From assembly GCF_017301735.1 (NCBI RefSeq), contig NZ_CP071090.1, positions 9,228,001-9,292,000 on the forward strand: 64,000 bases of DNA, in the 5' to 3' direction. Made by a program: the position numbers and the translations under genes. The notes under the pieces were generated by a model. That model was not told the origin of the DNA and did no database searches. It was given only the letters and a program-made list of their open reading frames with translations. The stretch is from Pyxidicoccus parkwaysis. Its GTDB lineage: Bacteria; Myxococcota; Myxococcia; Myxococcales; Myxococcaceae. Positions 33,473 through 41,765 of this stretch are shown here, piece after piece (the first letter of the stretch is position 1; each line of letters begins with the position of its first letter).

Positions 33473-34387
33473 ATGACGGACCGCCTCAGCGGAGTGCTCA
33501 CCTTCGTCCAGGCCGTGGAGGCCGGCAGCTTCGCGCTCGCCGCGCAGCGCATGGGCCTGTCGCGCTCGGCCATCGGCAAGAGCATTTCCCGGCTGGAGGA
33601 GCGGCTGGGCACGCGCCTCTTCCAGCGCACCACGCGCCGGCAGAGCCTCACCGATGACGGGCAGGCTTTCTACGAGCGCTGCGTGCGAGCGCTCGCGGAA
33701 CTGGAGGCCGCCGAGGCCGCGCTGGACTCCGGCCGCCGCGCGCCCACCGGCCGCCTGCGCGTGAGCATGCCCGTGCTCTTCGGACGGCACTGCGCGGCGC
33801 CCCTGCTGTGGGAGTTGACGCGCGAGCACCCGGGGCTGGAGGTGGAGATCTCCTTCAGCGACCGCGTGGTGGACCTCATCGAGGATGGCTTCGACCTGGC
33901 GGTCCGCGTCGGGCCGCTCGATGACCACGCGGGCCTCACCGCGCGCCGGCTGGGCGTGCAGGAGATGGTCGTCTGCGCCTCACCCGCGTACGTCGCGAAG
34001 CACGGCAGCCCGAAGACGCTCGATGACTTGAAGCACCACGAAGGCATCGTCTATGGCCGCAATGGCTTCACCAAGGCGTGGTGGTTCCCGGACGGCCAGG
34101 GCGGCATGCGGCACGTGTCCGTGCCTTCGCGCCTGAGGCTCGATGATTTGGAGACCATCGCCGACGCGGCCGTGCAGGGCGCGGGGCTGGCGTGGGTGCC
34201 GTGCTGGCTCATCGGCGAGCGGCTGCGCAAGAAGCAGCTCACGCTGGTGCTCCAGGACGTGCCCCGGTACGGCAACGAAATCTTCGCCGTGTGGCCACAG
34301 AACAAGCACCTGCCCTCGAAGGTGCGCACGGCCATCGACGTGCTGGCGGCGCGCATCCCCGGACGGCTGAGCGCCGTGCACCGCTAG
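33473..34387 (+). CDS. LysR-family transcriptional regulator
   Basis: 304 residues from ATG 33473. The winged-helix DNA-binding domain is at 1-60 (FVQAVEAGSFALAAQRMGLSRSAIGKSISRLEERLGTRLFQRTTR), followed by a periplasmic-binding-like effector domain (RLRVSMPVLFGRHCAAPLL, FDLAVRVGPL, VCASPAYVAKHG). It is most similar to the AaeR/DmlR-like group. It probably regulates the divergent MDR gene. The TAG stop (34385-34387) is formed with the first base of the IS element inserted there. Confidence 0.93.
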   Translation: MTDRLSGVLTFVQAVEAGSFALAAQRMGLSRSAIGKSISRLEERLGTRLFQRTTRRQSLTDDGQAFYERCVRALAELEAAEAALDSGRRAPTGRLRVSMPVLFGRHCAAPLLWELTREHPGLEVEISFSDRVVDLIEDGFDLAVRVGPLDDHAGLTARRLGVQEMVVCASPAYVAKHGSPKTLDDLKHHEGIVYGRNGFTKAWWFPDGQGGMRHVSVPSRLRLDDLETIADAAVQGAGLAWVPCWLIGERLRKKQLTLVLQDVPRYGNEIFAVWPQNKHLPSKVRTAIDVLAARIPGRLSAVHR

Positions 34388-34418
34388 TGGAGTGTCCACG
34401 AAGTACGTAGACATAGTC
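34387..34418 (+). repeat. Left terminal inverted repeat of the IS630 element
   Basis: 32 bp beginning at the inserted side of the TA target. The outer 18 and inner 8 bases match the right end exactly; four of the six bases between differ. Confidence 0.9.
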
Positions 34419-34442
34419 GCGGGGGATGCATAGCTCTTCTCG

Positions 34443-35562
34443 ATGAGAAGACGCCCCCCGCGACTCATCCGCCTCGCGCCAGCAGAGGTCGCCTTCCTCG
34501 AGAGGCTGGTGCGAGACGGACGTACCGAGCAACGCATCGCGCGCCGAGCGCGTATCCTGCTGGCCATGGTGGACCCGGACACCATCGTTTCGGAGCTGGC
34601 CGAGCAGCTTGGTCAGGACCGCAGGACCATCTGGGCGTTGTGTCGTCGCTTCGAAGCCCTTGGGGTAGACGTCGTGACGGATGCTCCGCGCTCCGGCCGT
34701 CCGCGGGAGCTTTCCCCCCCTCCAGCGCGTCGAGGTGGTGCGCCTGACTTGCTGCGAGCCGGTCGGAGTCGGACTGCACATGACGCACTGGTCCACCCGC
34801 AGCTTGGCACGCGCCGCTCAACTGCGCGGCATCGCCCCGAAGCTCTCCCACTCCGAGGTCGCTCTCATTCTCAGGGATGCCGACCTGCAACCGCACCGCT
34901 CCCGCTACTGGAAGACACCGACACCTGACGACACCTTCCGTCGCAAGGCGGCGCAGGTTCTCTGGTGCTACGAGCGTGCCCAGGCATTGGCCCGCCGAGG
35001 CGAAGTGGTGATGTGCCTGGATGAGAAACCCAACATCCAGGTGCTGGAGCGCAGGTGCCCGACACGCTTCCTCAGCCCGGGCCGCATCGAGAGGCGGGAG
35101 TTTGAGTACGTGCGGCACGGGACGGTGAACTTCCTGGCCAGGCTGGTGGTGCACACGGGCCAGATGCGGGGCTGGTGCTTGGAGCACAATGACGGAGCGT
35201 GTCTGCGGGAAGCGCTGCCTCAAGTGCTTGGTGAGTACCGAGATGCGCGACGCATCCACCTCATCTGGGACAACGGCTCCAGCCACGTCGCCCACGAGAC
35301 ACGCGACTGGTTGCGTGGCAATTACCCGCGCGTGCGGGTGCTCTACACCCCGGCTCATGCCTCCTGGCTCAATCAGGCCGAACTCCTGCTGCGTGCCTTC
35401 GCAGCGCGCTACCTCGAACGAGGGGACTGGGCCAGCCGCTCCGACTTCATCGCCCACCTCGAAGCAAGCTGGCCCGAGTACAACCGCCTCTACGCCCACC
35501 CGTTCATCTGGTCCTGGACCCGCCACAAGATGCACACGTGGGTGGATCGGCACCTCGCCTGA
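34443..35562 (+). CDS. IS630-family transposase, split by a frameshift
   Basis: The N-terminal helix-turn-helix part starts at ATG 34443 (RTEQRIARRARILLAM, LAEQLGQDRRTIWALCRRF) and runs in one frame to a C7 tract at 34714-34720. The catalytic part continues in the +1 frame to the TGA at 35560-35562. DDE residues are in VVMCLDEKPNIQ, HLIWDNGSSH and WLNQAELLLR. Combined length is about 370 residues, normal for the family. The shift could be programmed +1 slippage on the C run, known for some IS630 elements, or a one-base insertion that inactivates it; one copy cannot decide. Confidence 0.88.
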
Positions 35563-35592
35563 CTATGTCCAACAACTTCGTGGACACTCCAC
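35561..35592 (-). repeat. Right terminal inverted repeat of the IS630 element
   Basis: 32 bp, reverse complement of the left end with four internal mismatches. Its last base C (35592) supplies the first base of CTA, that is, the last base of the CGNR gene's TAG stop. Confidence 0.9.
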
Positions 35593-36203
35593 TAGCGCCC
35601 CTCCTCCCGCTGCCGGCGGCGGAACTCCTCCACCTTCGCCTTGTTGCCGCAGCCGGCCATGGAGCACCAGCGGCGCTGGCCGGAGCGCGAGGTGTCCACG
35701 AAGAGCAGCGCACAGCCCTCGCCCTCGCAGTTGCGGATGCGCTCCGCGAACGGACCTCCGAGCAGCTCCACGCCGTCCCTCGCCACCGCCGCCAATAGCG
35801 AGCGCACACCGCCGCTCGTCCACGTGAGTCCCTCTGTCCCGAGCTGCGGCGCCGGAGGTGGCTCCGCCGCCCAGCGATTCACCAGGGCCCGGTCCTTCGC
35901 ATCGAAGTCCTCGCCCTGCACGCGCGCCCGCGCCAGCCGGTAGAGGGCCTCGCGGAGCTCGCGCGCCTGACGCAGCTCCTCGTCGGTGGGCTTCGGGTCC
36001 TTCGCCGCCAGCCCGGCTGCCACGAGCCAGCGGCCCAAATCATGCGGCGTCTCCAACAGGTCCTTCGGCTCGGCCTTCAGTCGCGCGGCCAGCGACGCCG
36101 GGAGGTCGAGGGCCAGCCGGCCGGAGCGGAACTTGAACCCGTCGCGCAGCTCGCCTGCCGGCGCCGTGTGCGGTTCCGGGGTGGAACGTTTCGAGCGTGC
36201 CAT
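35592..36203 (-). CDS. ABATE/CGNR zinc-finger protein, putative regulator
   Basis: 203 residues from ATG 36203. The ABATE domain (FKFRSGRLALDLPASL..., LRQARELREALYRLARARVQG) is followed by a C-terminal CGNR-type zinc finger: CEGEGCALLFVDTS...RRWCSMAGCGNKAKVEEFRRR, with Lys where Arg is usual. Such proteins are considered stress-related transcription factors. The divergent SDR/lipocalin operon, with repeated GGTTAC half sites in the shared gap, is a likely target. Its stop codon abuts the IS630 element. Confidence 0.9.
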   Translation of the reverse strand: MARSKRSTPEPHTAPAGELRDGFKFRSGRLALDLPASLAARLKAEPKDLLETPHDLGRWLVAAGLAAKDPKPTDEELRQARELREALYRLARARVQGEDFDAKDRALVNRWAAEPPPAPQLGTEGLTWTSGGVRSLLAAVARDGVELLGGPFAERIRNCEGEGCALLFVDTSRSGQRRWCSMAGCGNKAKVEEFRRRQREEGR

Positions 36204-36232
36204 GTGCGCCACCAGCAAATCACGAAACTGGA

Positions 36233-36262
36233 TTGACAGGTTACGACTTCCTGAAGCATATC
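36233..36262 (+). promoter_or_regulatory. Sigma-70-type promoter of the SDR/lipocalin operon
   Basis: A consensus TTGACA (36233-36238) is followed 18 bases later by CATATC (36257-36262; a 17-base spacing gives GCATAT). The -10 box is weak, but this is the best -35 in the area. The predicted start of transcription is near 36270. Confidence 0.5.
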
Positions 36263-36293
36263 CTCCCAAGTAACCACTCAATGGGGTTACGAC
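36239..36293. promoter_or_regulatory. Operator-like GGTTAC half sites
   Basis: GGTTACGAC occurs at 36239-36247 (in the promoter spacer) and 36285-36293. An inverted GTAACC at 36270-36275 pairs with the latter across nine bases, at the predicted transcription start. This arrangement suggests repression, perhaps by the divergently encoded CGNR protein. Confidence 0.45.
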
Positions 36294-36318
36294 ATTTCAT
36301 CCGAACAGGAGGTGGCGC

Positions 36319-37038
36319 ATGCAGCTCGAAGGCAAGAGGGTGGTCGTCATTGGTGCGGGCTCGGGCATTGGCCGGTCCGTGGCCGTCGCCGCATCGGAGG
36401 CCGGGGCCTCCGTGGTGCTCGCGGGCCGCAAGCGCGAGTCGCTGGAGGCCACGGCGGCGCTGATGAAGGGACGCCGGGAGGTGCGCGTCCTCGACGCCTC
36501 GGAGGAGACTCAGGTGGCGGCGTTCTTCGAGGAGGTGGGCTCGTTCGACCACCTCGTGAGCACCGCGAGCCAGGGAGCCTCCGGGCCCCTCACCGGCATG
36601 GGCGCCGACGCAATTCAGCGAGCCTTCGCCGCCAAGCTCTGGGCGCCCGTGTTCCTCGTGAAGCATGCGGCGCCGCGCATCGCACAGGACGGCTCCTTCA
36701 CCTTCTTCTCCGGCTTCCGCGCGGGACGGCCCGCCGTGGGCACGTCCATCACCAGCCTCGTCAACGGTGGGCTGGAGGCCTTCACCAAGGCCATGGCGGT
36801 GGAGTTGGCGCCGGTGCGGCTCAACGCCATCTCTCCGGGCGTGGTGGACTCGGGCTCGTTCTGGGACCGGCTCGGCACAGAGGCGCGGGAGCGGCTGTTC
36901 ACGGACTACGCGAAGAAGGTGCCTGCCCGCCGCGTGGGCCGGCCCGAGGACCTCGCCTCCGCCACCCTCTTCGCGATGACCAACCCCTTCCTCACCGGCA
37001 CCGTCATCTCCGTGGACGGCGGTGGGCTGCTCATGTGA
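36319..37038 (+). CDS. Atypical SDR-family protein without catalytic Tyr/Lys
   Basis: 239 residues with an SDR Rossmann fold: GAGSGIG at residues 12-18, VSTASQG in place of NNAG, and a proper C-terminus (LNAISPGVVDS, FLTGTVISVDGGG). The usual YxxxK is missing: aligned on the following helix (LEAFTKAMAVELAP), Tyr and Lys positions are Thr and Asn (TSLVNG). This matches a subgroup of SDRs with a degenerate active site. It may bind NAD(P) without classical turnover or use another mechanism. The ribosome site AGGAGGTG lies eight bases before the start. The lipocalin-like gene begins 8 bp downstream. Confidence 0.88.
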   Translation: MQLEGKRVVVIGAGSGIGRSVAVAASEAGASVVLAGRKRESLEATAALMKGRREVRVLDASEETQVAAFFEEVGSFDHLVSTASQGASGPLTGMGADAIQRAFAAKLWAPVFLVKHAAPRIAQDGSFTFFSGFRAGRPAVGTSITSLVNGGLEAFTKAMAVELAPVRLNAISPGVVDSGSFWDRLGTEARERLFTDYAKKVPARRVGRPEDLASATLFAMTNPFLTGTVISVDGGGLLM

Positions 37039-37046
37039 GGCGCACC

Positions 37047-37553
37047 ATGCACCTGTCCCGAAGCCTCGCCCTTGCCGCAGTGTCGCTGCTGCTCATGGCC
37101 GCTGCTCCTCGCGAGCAGGTGTCCGCGAAGCAGCTCGTGGGGACGTGGACGCTCGTCGTCTGCGACAACGTGTATCCCGACGGCCGCCGCGCGCAACTCT
37201 ACGGTGCCGAACCCCAGGGCCTGCTCATGTTCGACGGCCAGGGCCGCTACTCCCTGCACATCCTCCGCGCGGGCCGTGCTCGCTTCGCCTCCAACGACAA
37301 GAGCCAGGGCACGCTGGAGGAGTACAAGGCCACGGTGCAGGGCAGCAACTCGCACTTCGGCCGCTACACGGTGGATGGCGCGAAGGGCACCCTCACCTTC
37401 CACATCGACCACGCCTCGTTCCCCAACTGGGAGGGCACCCAGCAGCAGCGCAGCTTCACGCTCGACGGCGACGAGCTGACGTACACCGTCCCCGTCCCCA
37501 CGAGCGGCGGCACGACCGCAGTGGGTGAGGTGAAGTGGCGGCGCGCGAAGTAG
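37047..37553 (+). CDS. Secreted lipocalin-like protein
   Basis: 168 residues. The signal peptide (LALAAVSLLLMAAAP) is followed by a lipocalin-like beta-barrel: KQLVGTWTLV at the start, GLLMFDGQGRYSLHIL in the middle, and YTVDGAKGTLTFHID with repeated strand-turn patterns. Members of this family (lipocalin-like domain, PF13924 type) often accompany short-chain dehydrogenases. Co-transcribed with the atypical SDR. A small lipophilic ligand is likely but unknown. Confidence 0.85.
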   Translation: MHLSRSLALAAVSLLLMAAAPREQVSAKQLVGTWTLVVCDNVYPDGRRAQLYGAEPQGLLMFDGQGRYSLHILRAGRARFASNDKSQGTLEEYKATVQGSNSHFGRYTVDGAKGTLTFHIDHASFPNWEGTQQQRSFTLDGDELTYTVPVPTSGGTTAVGEVKWRRAK

Positions 37554-37593
37554 CCACGTGCCTCGTGAGCGAACCACTCGCGAATGAGCATCA

Positions 37594-37901
37594 TCGCTGG
37601 GGCCGCTGGCGGTGCAGCGACAGGAGGACTCATTCCTCGTGAGTGCTCCGCCCACGAGGCAGGTGCACCCTCACCAGCGCCGCAGATAGCGCACCGACAG
37701 AGGGCGCTGTTCCGGCGCAGGTCGTCCGCTCGAGAGGCCCCCACCACTCACTGGTGGCTGCGGGTTGCGCACTCACGGAGCGCACTGTTCCGGCGCAGGC
37801 GCTCCGCTCGAGAGGCGTACTCCCTCACCGGCGCCGCAGGTAGCGCACCAGCAGGGTGACGAGTTCCTCGGTGAGCGCGCCGCTCTCGAGGTCTTCGGGG
37901 C
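37594..37901. repeat. Tandem array of TetR gene 3' ends (77-78 bp units)
   Basis: Units at about 37594-37670, 37671-37747, 37748-37824 and the genic copy 37825-37901 are tandem versions of the same 77-bp sequence, which contains the stop codon and last ~25 codons of the TetR gene. Shared blocks include GTTCCGGCGCAGG and CTCGAGAGGC in the middle units. The three outer units lie beyond the stop, and the most distal is the most diverged. The rest of the 271-bp gap has nothing else recognisable. Confidence 0.8.
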
Positions 37902-38433
37902 GCTCGATGACTCCGCGATGGATGGCGGCATGCGCGACGGTGTCCACCATCCACAGCGTGCGCTCCACGTCCTCACCACTCCCGGCGAAGCCCTCCATCA
38001 GCTTGCGCGCCTCCGAGAGCACGGGGTCCTTCGGGTCGCCCACTCGCGAGACGCGGGCCGGCAATTCCTCCGTGAGCGCATGGTGCAGCTTCGGGTCTAC
38101 CGCGTGCGCCGCCACACCCATCGTGACGAGCGCACGCACCGTCTCCTCCAGCCCCTTCCCTTGCAGCTCCTTCATGGCCTCGCGCATGGCCACCTGCTGC
38201 GCCTCCACATGGCGGCGGCGCACCTCCGCCACGAGCGCGTCCTTCCCGGGGAAGAACTGGTACAGCGACGCGATGTTGACTCCGGCGCGCTCGGCCACGC
38301 GGTTGGTGGTCAGCTTCTCGTAGCCGTCTCGCACCAACAGGTCGGCGGTCGCCTGCACCAGCGCGTCCACCGTGGCGCGCGAGCGCTCCTGTGTAGGCTG
38401 CTTCCTCGGAGCGAGCTTCTTCCCGCGCGCCAT
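37825..38433 (-). CDS. TetR-family transcriptional regulator
   Basis: 202 residues. The N-terminal helix-turn-helix is LLVRDGYEKLTTNRVAERAGVNIASLYQFFPGKDALVAEV; a longer basic arm (KKLAPRKQPTQERSRATVDALVQA) precedes it. The C-terminal ligand-binding part is a TetR_C-type helical domain. It starts 10 bp after the M28 peptidase stop, on the same strand, so it is probably co-transcribed with it and may control that operon. Its 3' end is tandemly copied downstream. Confidence 0.92.
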   Translation of the reverse strand: MARGKKLAPRKQPTQERSRATVDALVQATADLLVRDGYEKLTTNRVAERAGVNIASLYQFFPGKDALVAEVRRRHVEAQQVAMREAMKELQGKGLEETVRALVTMGVAAHAVDPKLHHALTEELPARVSRVGDPKDPVLSEARKLMEGFAGSGEDVERTLWMVDTVAHAAIHRGVIERPEDLESGALTEELVTLLVRYLRRR

Positions 38434-38443
38434 GGAGCCTCCC

Positions 38444-41239
38444 TCAGCGGGGCCGCTTGCTCTCCTGGAACGTCACCTCCAGCGGCACTTCCTTCCCGTC
38501 GCGGATGACGATGGCCTTCACCGACTCGCCGGGCTTGGAGGTGTTGAGCACGTACATCAGGTCCTCCACGCTGTTGATGGCGCTCTTCCCGAGCCGCACC
38601 AGGATGTCGCCGCGCTTCATGCCCGCCTGCTCCGCCGCGCCGCCCGCACGCACGCCCGCGAGCAGCATGCCCTTCTGCCCCTCCGGCGGACCCGCGTAGT
38701 CCGGCACCGTGCCGAGCGACGCGTTGAAGCTGCGCATGTCCCCGCGCGGCGCGGGCGACGGCACCTTCCGGTAGGTGAGCGTCGTCTTCCCATCCAACGC
38801 CAGCGCCACCGAGGAGACGATGCGCGCCACGCGCTCGGTGCCCGCCACGTTGAGCGTGTCCACCGTGTCCGAAGGCTTGTGGTAGTCCGAGTGCGCCCCC
38901 GTGAAGAAGTGCAGCACCGGGACGCCGGCCGCGTAGAACGGCGAGTGGTCGCTGGGGCCGTAGCCGTCACCGCTGGACGTGCAGGGCACGCGGGCCTGCT
39001 CGCAGGCGGCGGTGATGAGCGGGCTCCACTCGTTGGCGGACTCGGCGCCCAGCACCGTGAGGCCGCCCGCGCGCAGCCGGCCCACCATGTCCAGGTTCAG
39101 CATGGCGGAGATGTCCTTCATCCCCACGTCGCCGCGCTGCCGCGTGAAGTACGTGGAGCCCAGCACGCCCGACTCCTCGCCGGAGAAGGCCACGAAGAGC
39201 ACGTCGCGCTTCAACTGCGCGCGCTGCTCGGACAGCGTGCGCGCGATTTCGAGCAGCCCCGCGACACCGGACGCGTTGTCGTCCGCGCCCCCGTGCGGCT
39301 CGTGCCGGTCCGGCGCCAGCGAGTAGCGCCCGCCCAGGCCCAGGTGGTCATAGTGCGCGCCAATCACGATGGCGCCGGGCAGCTTCCCCTCTCCCGCCGG
39401 CAGCAGGCCCACCACGTTGAAGGCGTCGCGCTTCTCGAAGTCGAGCCGCGTCTCCACGCGCGCCTGCACACGCTGGCCCTTCGTCAGCGCCGCCATCAGT
39501 GGCTCCACCGCCGAGCGCTTCACCACCACCACGGGAATGCCCGCGTCGCCGTGGCCCTCGGGAGAGAGGCCGGGCAGCGAGGCCTCGGGCGGCAGCTTCC
39601 AGTCCTTTTGCGGCGGCGTGGGAGCCTCGGGCCAGTCCACGACGAGGAGCGCCTTCGCGCCGCGCTGCGCGGCCACCCATGCCTTGTAGCGGAGGTCTCC
39701 GAAGCGCCGCTGCTTGTCCGTGTCCGCGAAGGTGGCCGAGTCCGGCACGAAGCGGCGCACCACCACCAGCTTCCCCTTCACCGACTGCTTCCCGTAGTCG
39801 TCCACCTTCAGCGACGGCTCGACGATGCCGTAGCCCGCGAAGGCCAGCGGCCCCTCCGCCACGCCCTGCGCGGAGAAGCCGAGCACCGTGTACGCGTCCG
39901 CCGGCACCACCGTCCCGCCGAGCGTCACCTGCGTGCCCGCGCCCGCCTTCACCGCCGTCGTCACCGGGAACACCTGGCGGAACGTGCCACTGTCTCCCGC
40001 GGGCGACAGGCCCAGCGACTGGAAGCGCTCTTCAATCTTCTGGCCCGCCGCCTCCAGCCCGGCGGTACCGATGCCGCGCCCCTCGCGCTCCGGGGCCGCG
40101 AGGAAGGCGACGTCCTCCCGGATGCGGTCCACGGCCGTCGTCTCGAGAGCGGGCTTCGCGTCGTCCACCCAGCGCGCGAGGAAGAGGTTGGTGTCACCCT
40201 TGCCCGGCGCGGTGGCGCGGTTGCTGGAGAACGCCAGCCACTTCCCGTCGGGGGAGAACATGGGGAAGCCGTCGAAGCCGGGCGCGTGGGTGATGCGCTC
40301 CAGGTGGGAGCCGTCGATGTCCACCGCCCAGATGTCGAACTCGCGGCCCTTGGGGTCGCCGTAGTTGGACGAGAAGAGGATGCGCTTGCCGTTGGGGTGG
40401 AAGAACGGCGCGAAGGACGCGGCGTTGAGCCACGTAATCTGCCGCGCCTCCGAGCCGTCCGCGTTGGCCACGTAGAGCTCCAGCTTCGTGGGCCGCACGA
40501 GCCCGCGAGCGAGCAGCGACTGGTAGTCCTCCAATTCCTTGCCCGGGTGGGGCCTCGACGCGCGCCAGACAATCCTGGTGCAGTCCGCGTTGAAGAACGC
40601 ACCGCCGTCATAGCCGGGCGTGTGCGTGAGCCGCTTCACGTTCTTCCCGTCCTTGTCCATGCGGTACAGCTCCAGGTCTCCATCCCGCACGGAGGTGAAG
40701 ATGATGGAGCCGTCCTTCGCGCAGACGGTGCCCTCCGCGTCGTAGCCCCGCGTCTCGGTGAGGCGCGTGAGCTCGCCGGTGCCGTCCGCGCGCGTCTTGA
40801 AGATGTCGTAGGTGTCGTAGAGGGCCCAGACGTAGCCCATGGAGTGGTCCGGGCGCGGCGGGCACGCATCTCCGCCCAGGTGCGTGGAGGCGTAGATGAG
40901 CTCCTCGTTACCGGGAAGGAAGTGCGAGCACGTGGTGGCGCCCTTCCCGCTCGACACCGGCGTCACCGTGGGCTGCGCGCCCGACGGGTCGATGGACATG
41001 CGGTAGATGCGGTCACACGCCATGCCGTCGTGCCGGGCCTGGAGGGAGAGCTGCCTGCCATCGAAGGACCAGTACGCCTCCGCGTTCTCACCGCCGAAGG
41101 TGAGCTGGCGCAGGTCCGCCAGCCGCACCTCCTGAGGAAGCGGCGGCGCCGAGGACGTGGGCTCCGGAGCGGGCGTGAGGCCCTGCTGTGGGGTGGCACA
41201 GGCAACGAGGGCGAGGATGGGGAGCAGGCATCGCTTCAT
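38444..41239 (-). CDS. Lipoprotein M28 peptidase with TolB-like propeller and PDZ domain
   Basis: 931 residues from ATG 41239 (a TTG at 41257 is less likely). Lipobox LVAC, Cys ~15. Residues ~35-370 hold WD40/TolB-like propeller repeats (IYRMSIDPSGAQ, ELYRMDKDGKNVKRLTHTPGYDGGAFF, PMFSPDGKWLAFSSNR). A PA-like insert and the M28 zinc aminopeptidase domain follow, with all ligands: GAHYDH, GADDNASG, SGEESGVLG, NLDMVG and HSDYH. A PDZ domain closes the chain (GMLLAGVRAGGAAEQAGMKRGDILVRLG). It is an exported aminopeptidase of broad type. It precedes the TetR gene on the same transcript. Confidence 0.93.
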   Translation of the reverse strand: MKRCLLPILALVACATPQQGLTPAPEPTSSAPPLPQEVRLADLRQLTFGGENAEAYWSFDGRQLSLQARHDGMACDRIYRMSIDPSGAQPTVTPVSSGKGATTCSHFLPGNEELIYASTHLGGDACPPRPDHSMGYVWALYDTYDIFKTRADGTGELTRLTETRGYDAEGTVCAKDGSIIFTSVRDGDLELYRMDKDGKNVKRLTHTPGYDGGAFFNADCTRIVWRASRPHPGKELEDYQSLLARGLVRPTKLELYVANADGSEARQITWLNAASFAPFFHPNGKRILFSSNYGDPKGREFDIWAVDIDGSHLERITHAPGFDGFPMFSPDGKWLAFSSNRATAPGKGDTNLFLARWVDDAKPALETTAVDRIREDVAFLAAPEREGRGIGTAGLEAAGQKIEERFQSLGLSPAGDSGTFRQVFPVTTAVKAGAGTQVTLGGTVVPADAYTVLGFSAQGVAEGPLAFAGYGIVEPSLKVDDYGKQSVKGKLVVVRRFVPDSATFADTDKQRRFGDLRYKAWVAAQRGAKALLVVDWPEAPTPPQKDWKLPPEASLPGLSPEGHGDAGIPVVVVKRSAVEPLMAALTKGQRVQARVETRLDFEKRDAFNVVGLLPAGEGKLPGAIVIGAHYDHLGLGGRYSLAPDRHEPHGGADDNASGVAGLLEIARTLSEQRAQLKRDVLFVAFSGEESGVLGSTYFTRQRGDVGMKDISAMLNLDMVGRLRAGGLTVLGAESANEWSPLITAACEQARVPCTSSGDGYGPSDHSPFYAAGVPVLHFFTGAHSDYHKPSDTVDTLNVAGTERVARIVSSVALALDGKTTLTYRKVPSPAPRGDMRSFNASLGTVPDYAGPPEGQKGMLLAGVRAGGAAEQAGMKRGDILVRLGKSAINSVEDLMYVLNTSKPGESVKAIVIRDGKEVPLEVTFQESKRPR

Positions 41240-41405
41240 GGAGCGAGACCATCGCAAAGCCCCCCGGCCGGCTCAACCCTGCTGGAGCAACCCGGTTGCA
41301 TCCGGCGCGGCCCGCCAACGCCCGGTGTGGCGGCCCTGTTCCAAGCAGCAGCTCGTAACAGGGGTGTTCGAGTCTCGAACCCGCACCTGCTCCGTCGAGA
41401 GCGCG

Positions 41406-41765
41406 CTACGTGCCCTCCACCTCGAGCAGCGCCGCGAGGAACAGCGAGTAGGTCAGCTCCGCGACGAGCCGCTTCTCGCGGCGCGCCTGGGTTCGCAACG
41501 CCTTGGGCAGCGAGCACGGCTTGCCGCGCTCACCGTCGCGGAGCTGCACATACCCCCGCTCGGAGTACCCGAGCACCTGCCATCCCCGCTGACGGAGCGC
41601 CTGGCTCAGGTCATCGGTGAGCTGGTGATGGATGGCCTTGGCCATGGGATGGAGGCCGAAGATGTCGCTCGACCAGCCCTTCTCCTCCTCGCGCCAGCCG
41701 CGTGCGCGCAGGTAGTGGGCCTTCCGGGCGAGCGAGAGCCCTCCGACATGGCGCTCGAGCTTCAC
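41406..41765 (-). CDS. Hypothetical protein, coupled to YaeQ
   Basis: 119 residues from GTG 41765, overlapping the YaeQ stop (GTGA), so translation is coupled. Cytoplasmic, Arg/Lys-rich; contains GLHPMAKAIHHQLTDDLSQALRQRGWQVLGY and ends in an Ala/Leu helix. I recognise no family. Reading further upstream in this frame gives only antisense-like sequence inside yaeQ, so the short form is preferred. Confidence 0.68.
   Translation of the reverse strand: MKLERHVGGLSLARKAHYLRARGWREEEKGWSSDIFGLHPMAKAIHHQLTDDLSQALRQRGWQVLGYSERGYVQLRDGERGKPCSLPKALRTQARREKRLVAELTYSLFLAALLEVEGT

Larger units (their letters stand above)
34387..35592 (+). mobile_element. IS630-family insertion sequence, 1206 bp
   Basis: Complete element. 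The ends are GTGGAGTGTCCACGAAGT..., with 32-bp terminal inverted repeats (34387-34418 and 35561-35592; 28 of 32 positions match). A TA dinucleotide flanks each end (34385-34386, 35593-35594), the target duplication typical of IS630/Tc1-like elements. The target was CTAG, the overlapping stop codons of the convergent LysR and CGNR genes, so both genes remain intact. It carries one transposase reading frame split by a frameshift. Confidence 0.93.

Noticed and set aside
41237..41257. TTG start at 41257 for the M28 peptidase
   Set aside because: It adds six polar residues before a good signal peptide; ATG 41239 gives a normal lipoprotein start.
38372..41620. 1082-codon plus-strand frame opposite the M28 peptidase gene
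   Set aside because: Antisense shadow with no recognisable motif; the minus strand encodes all peptidase ligands.
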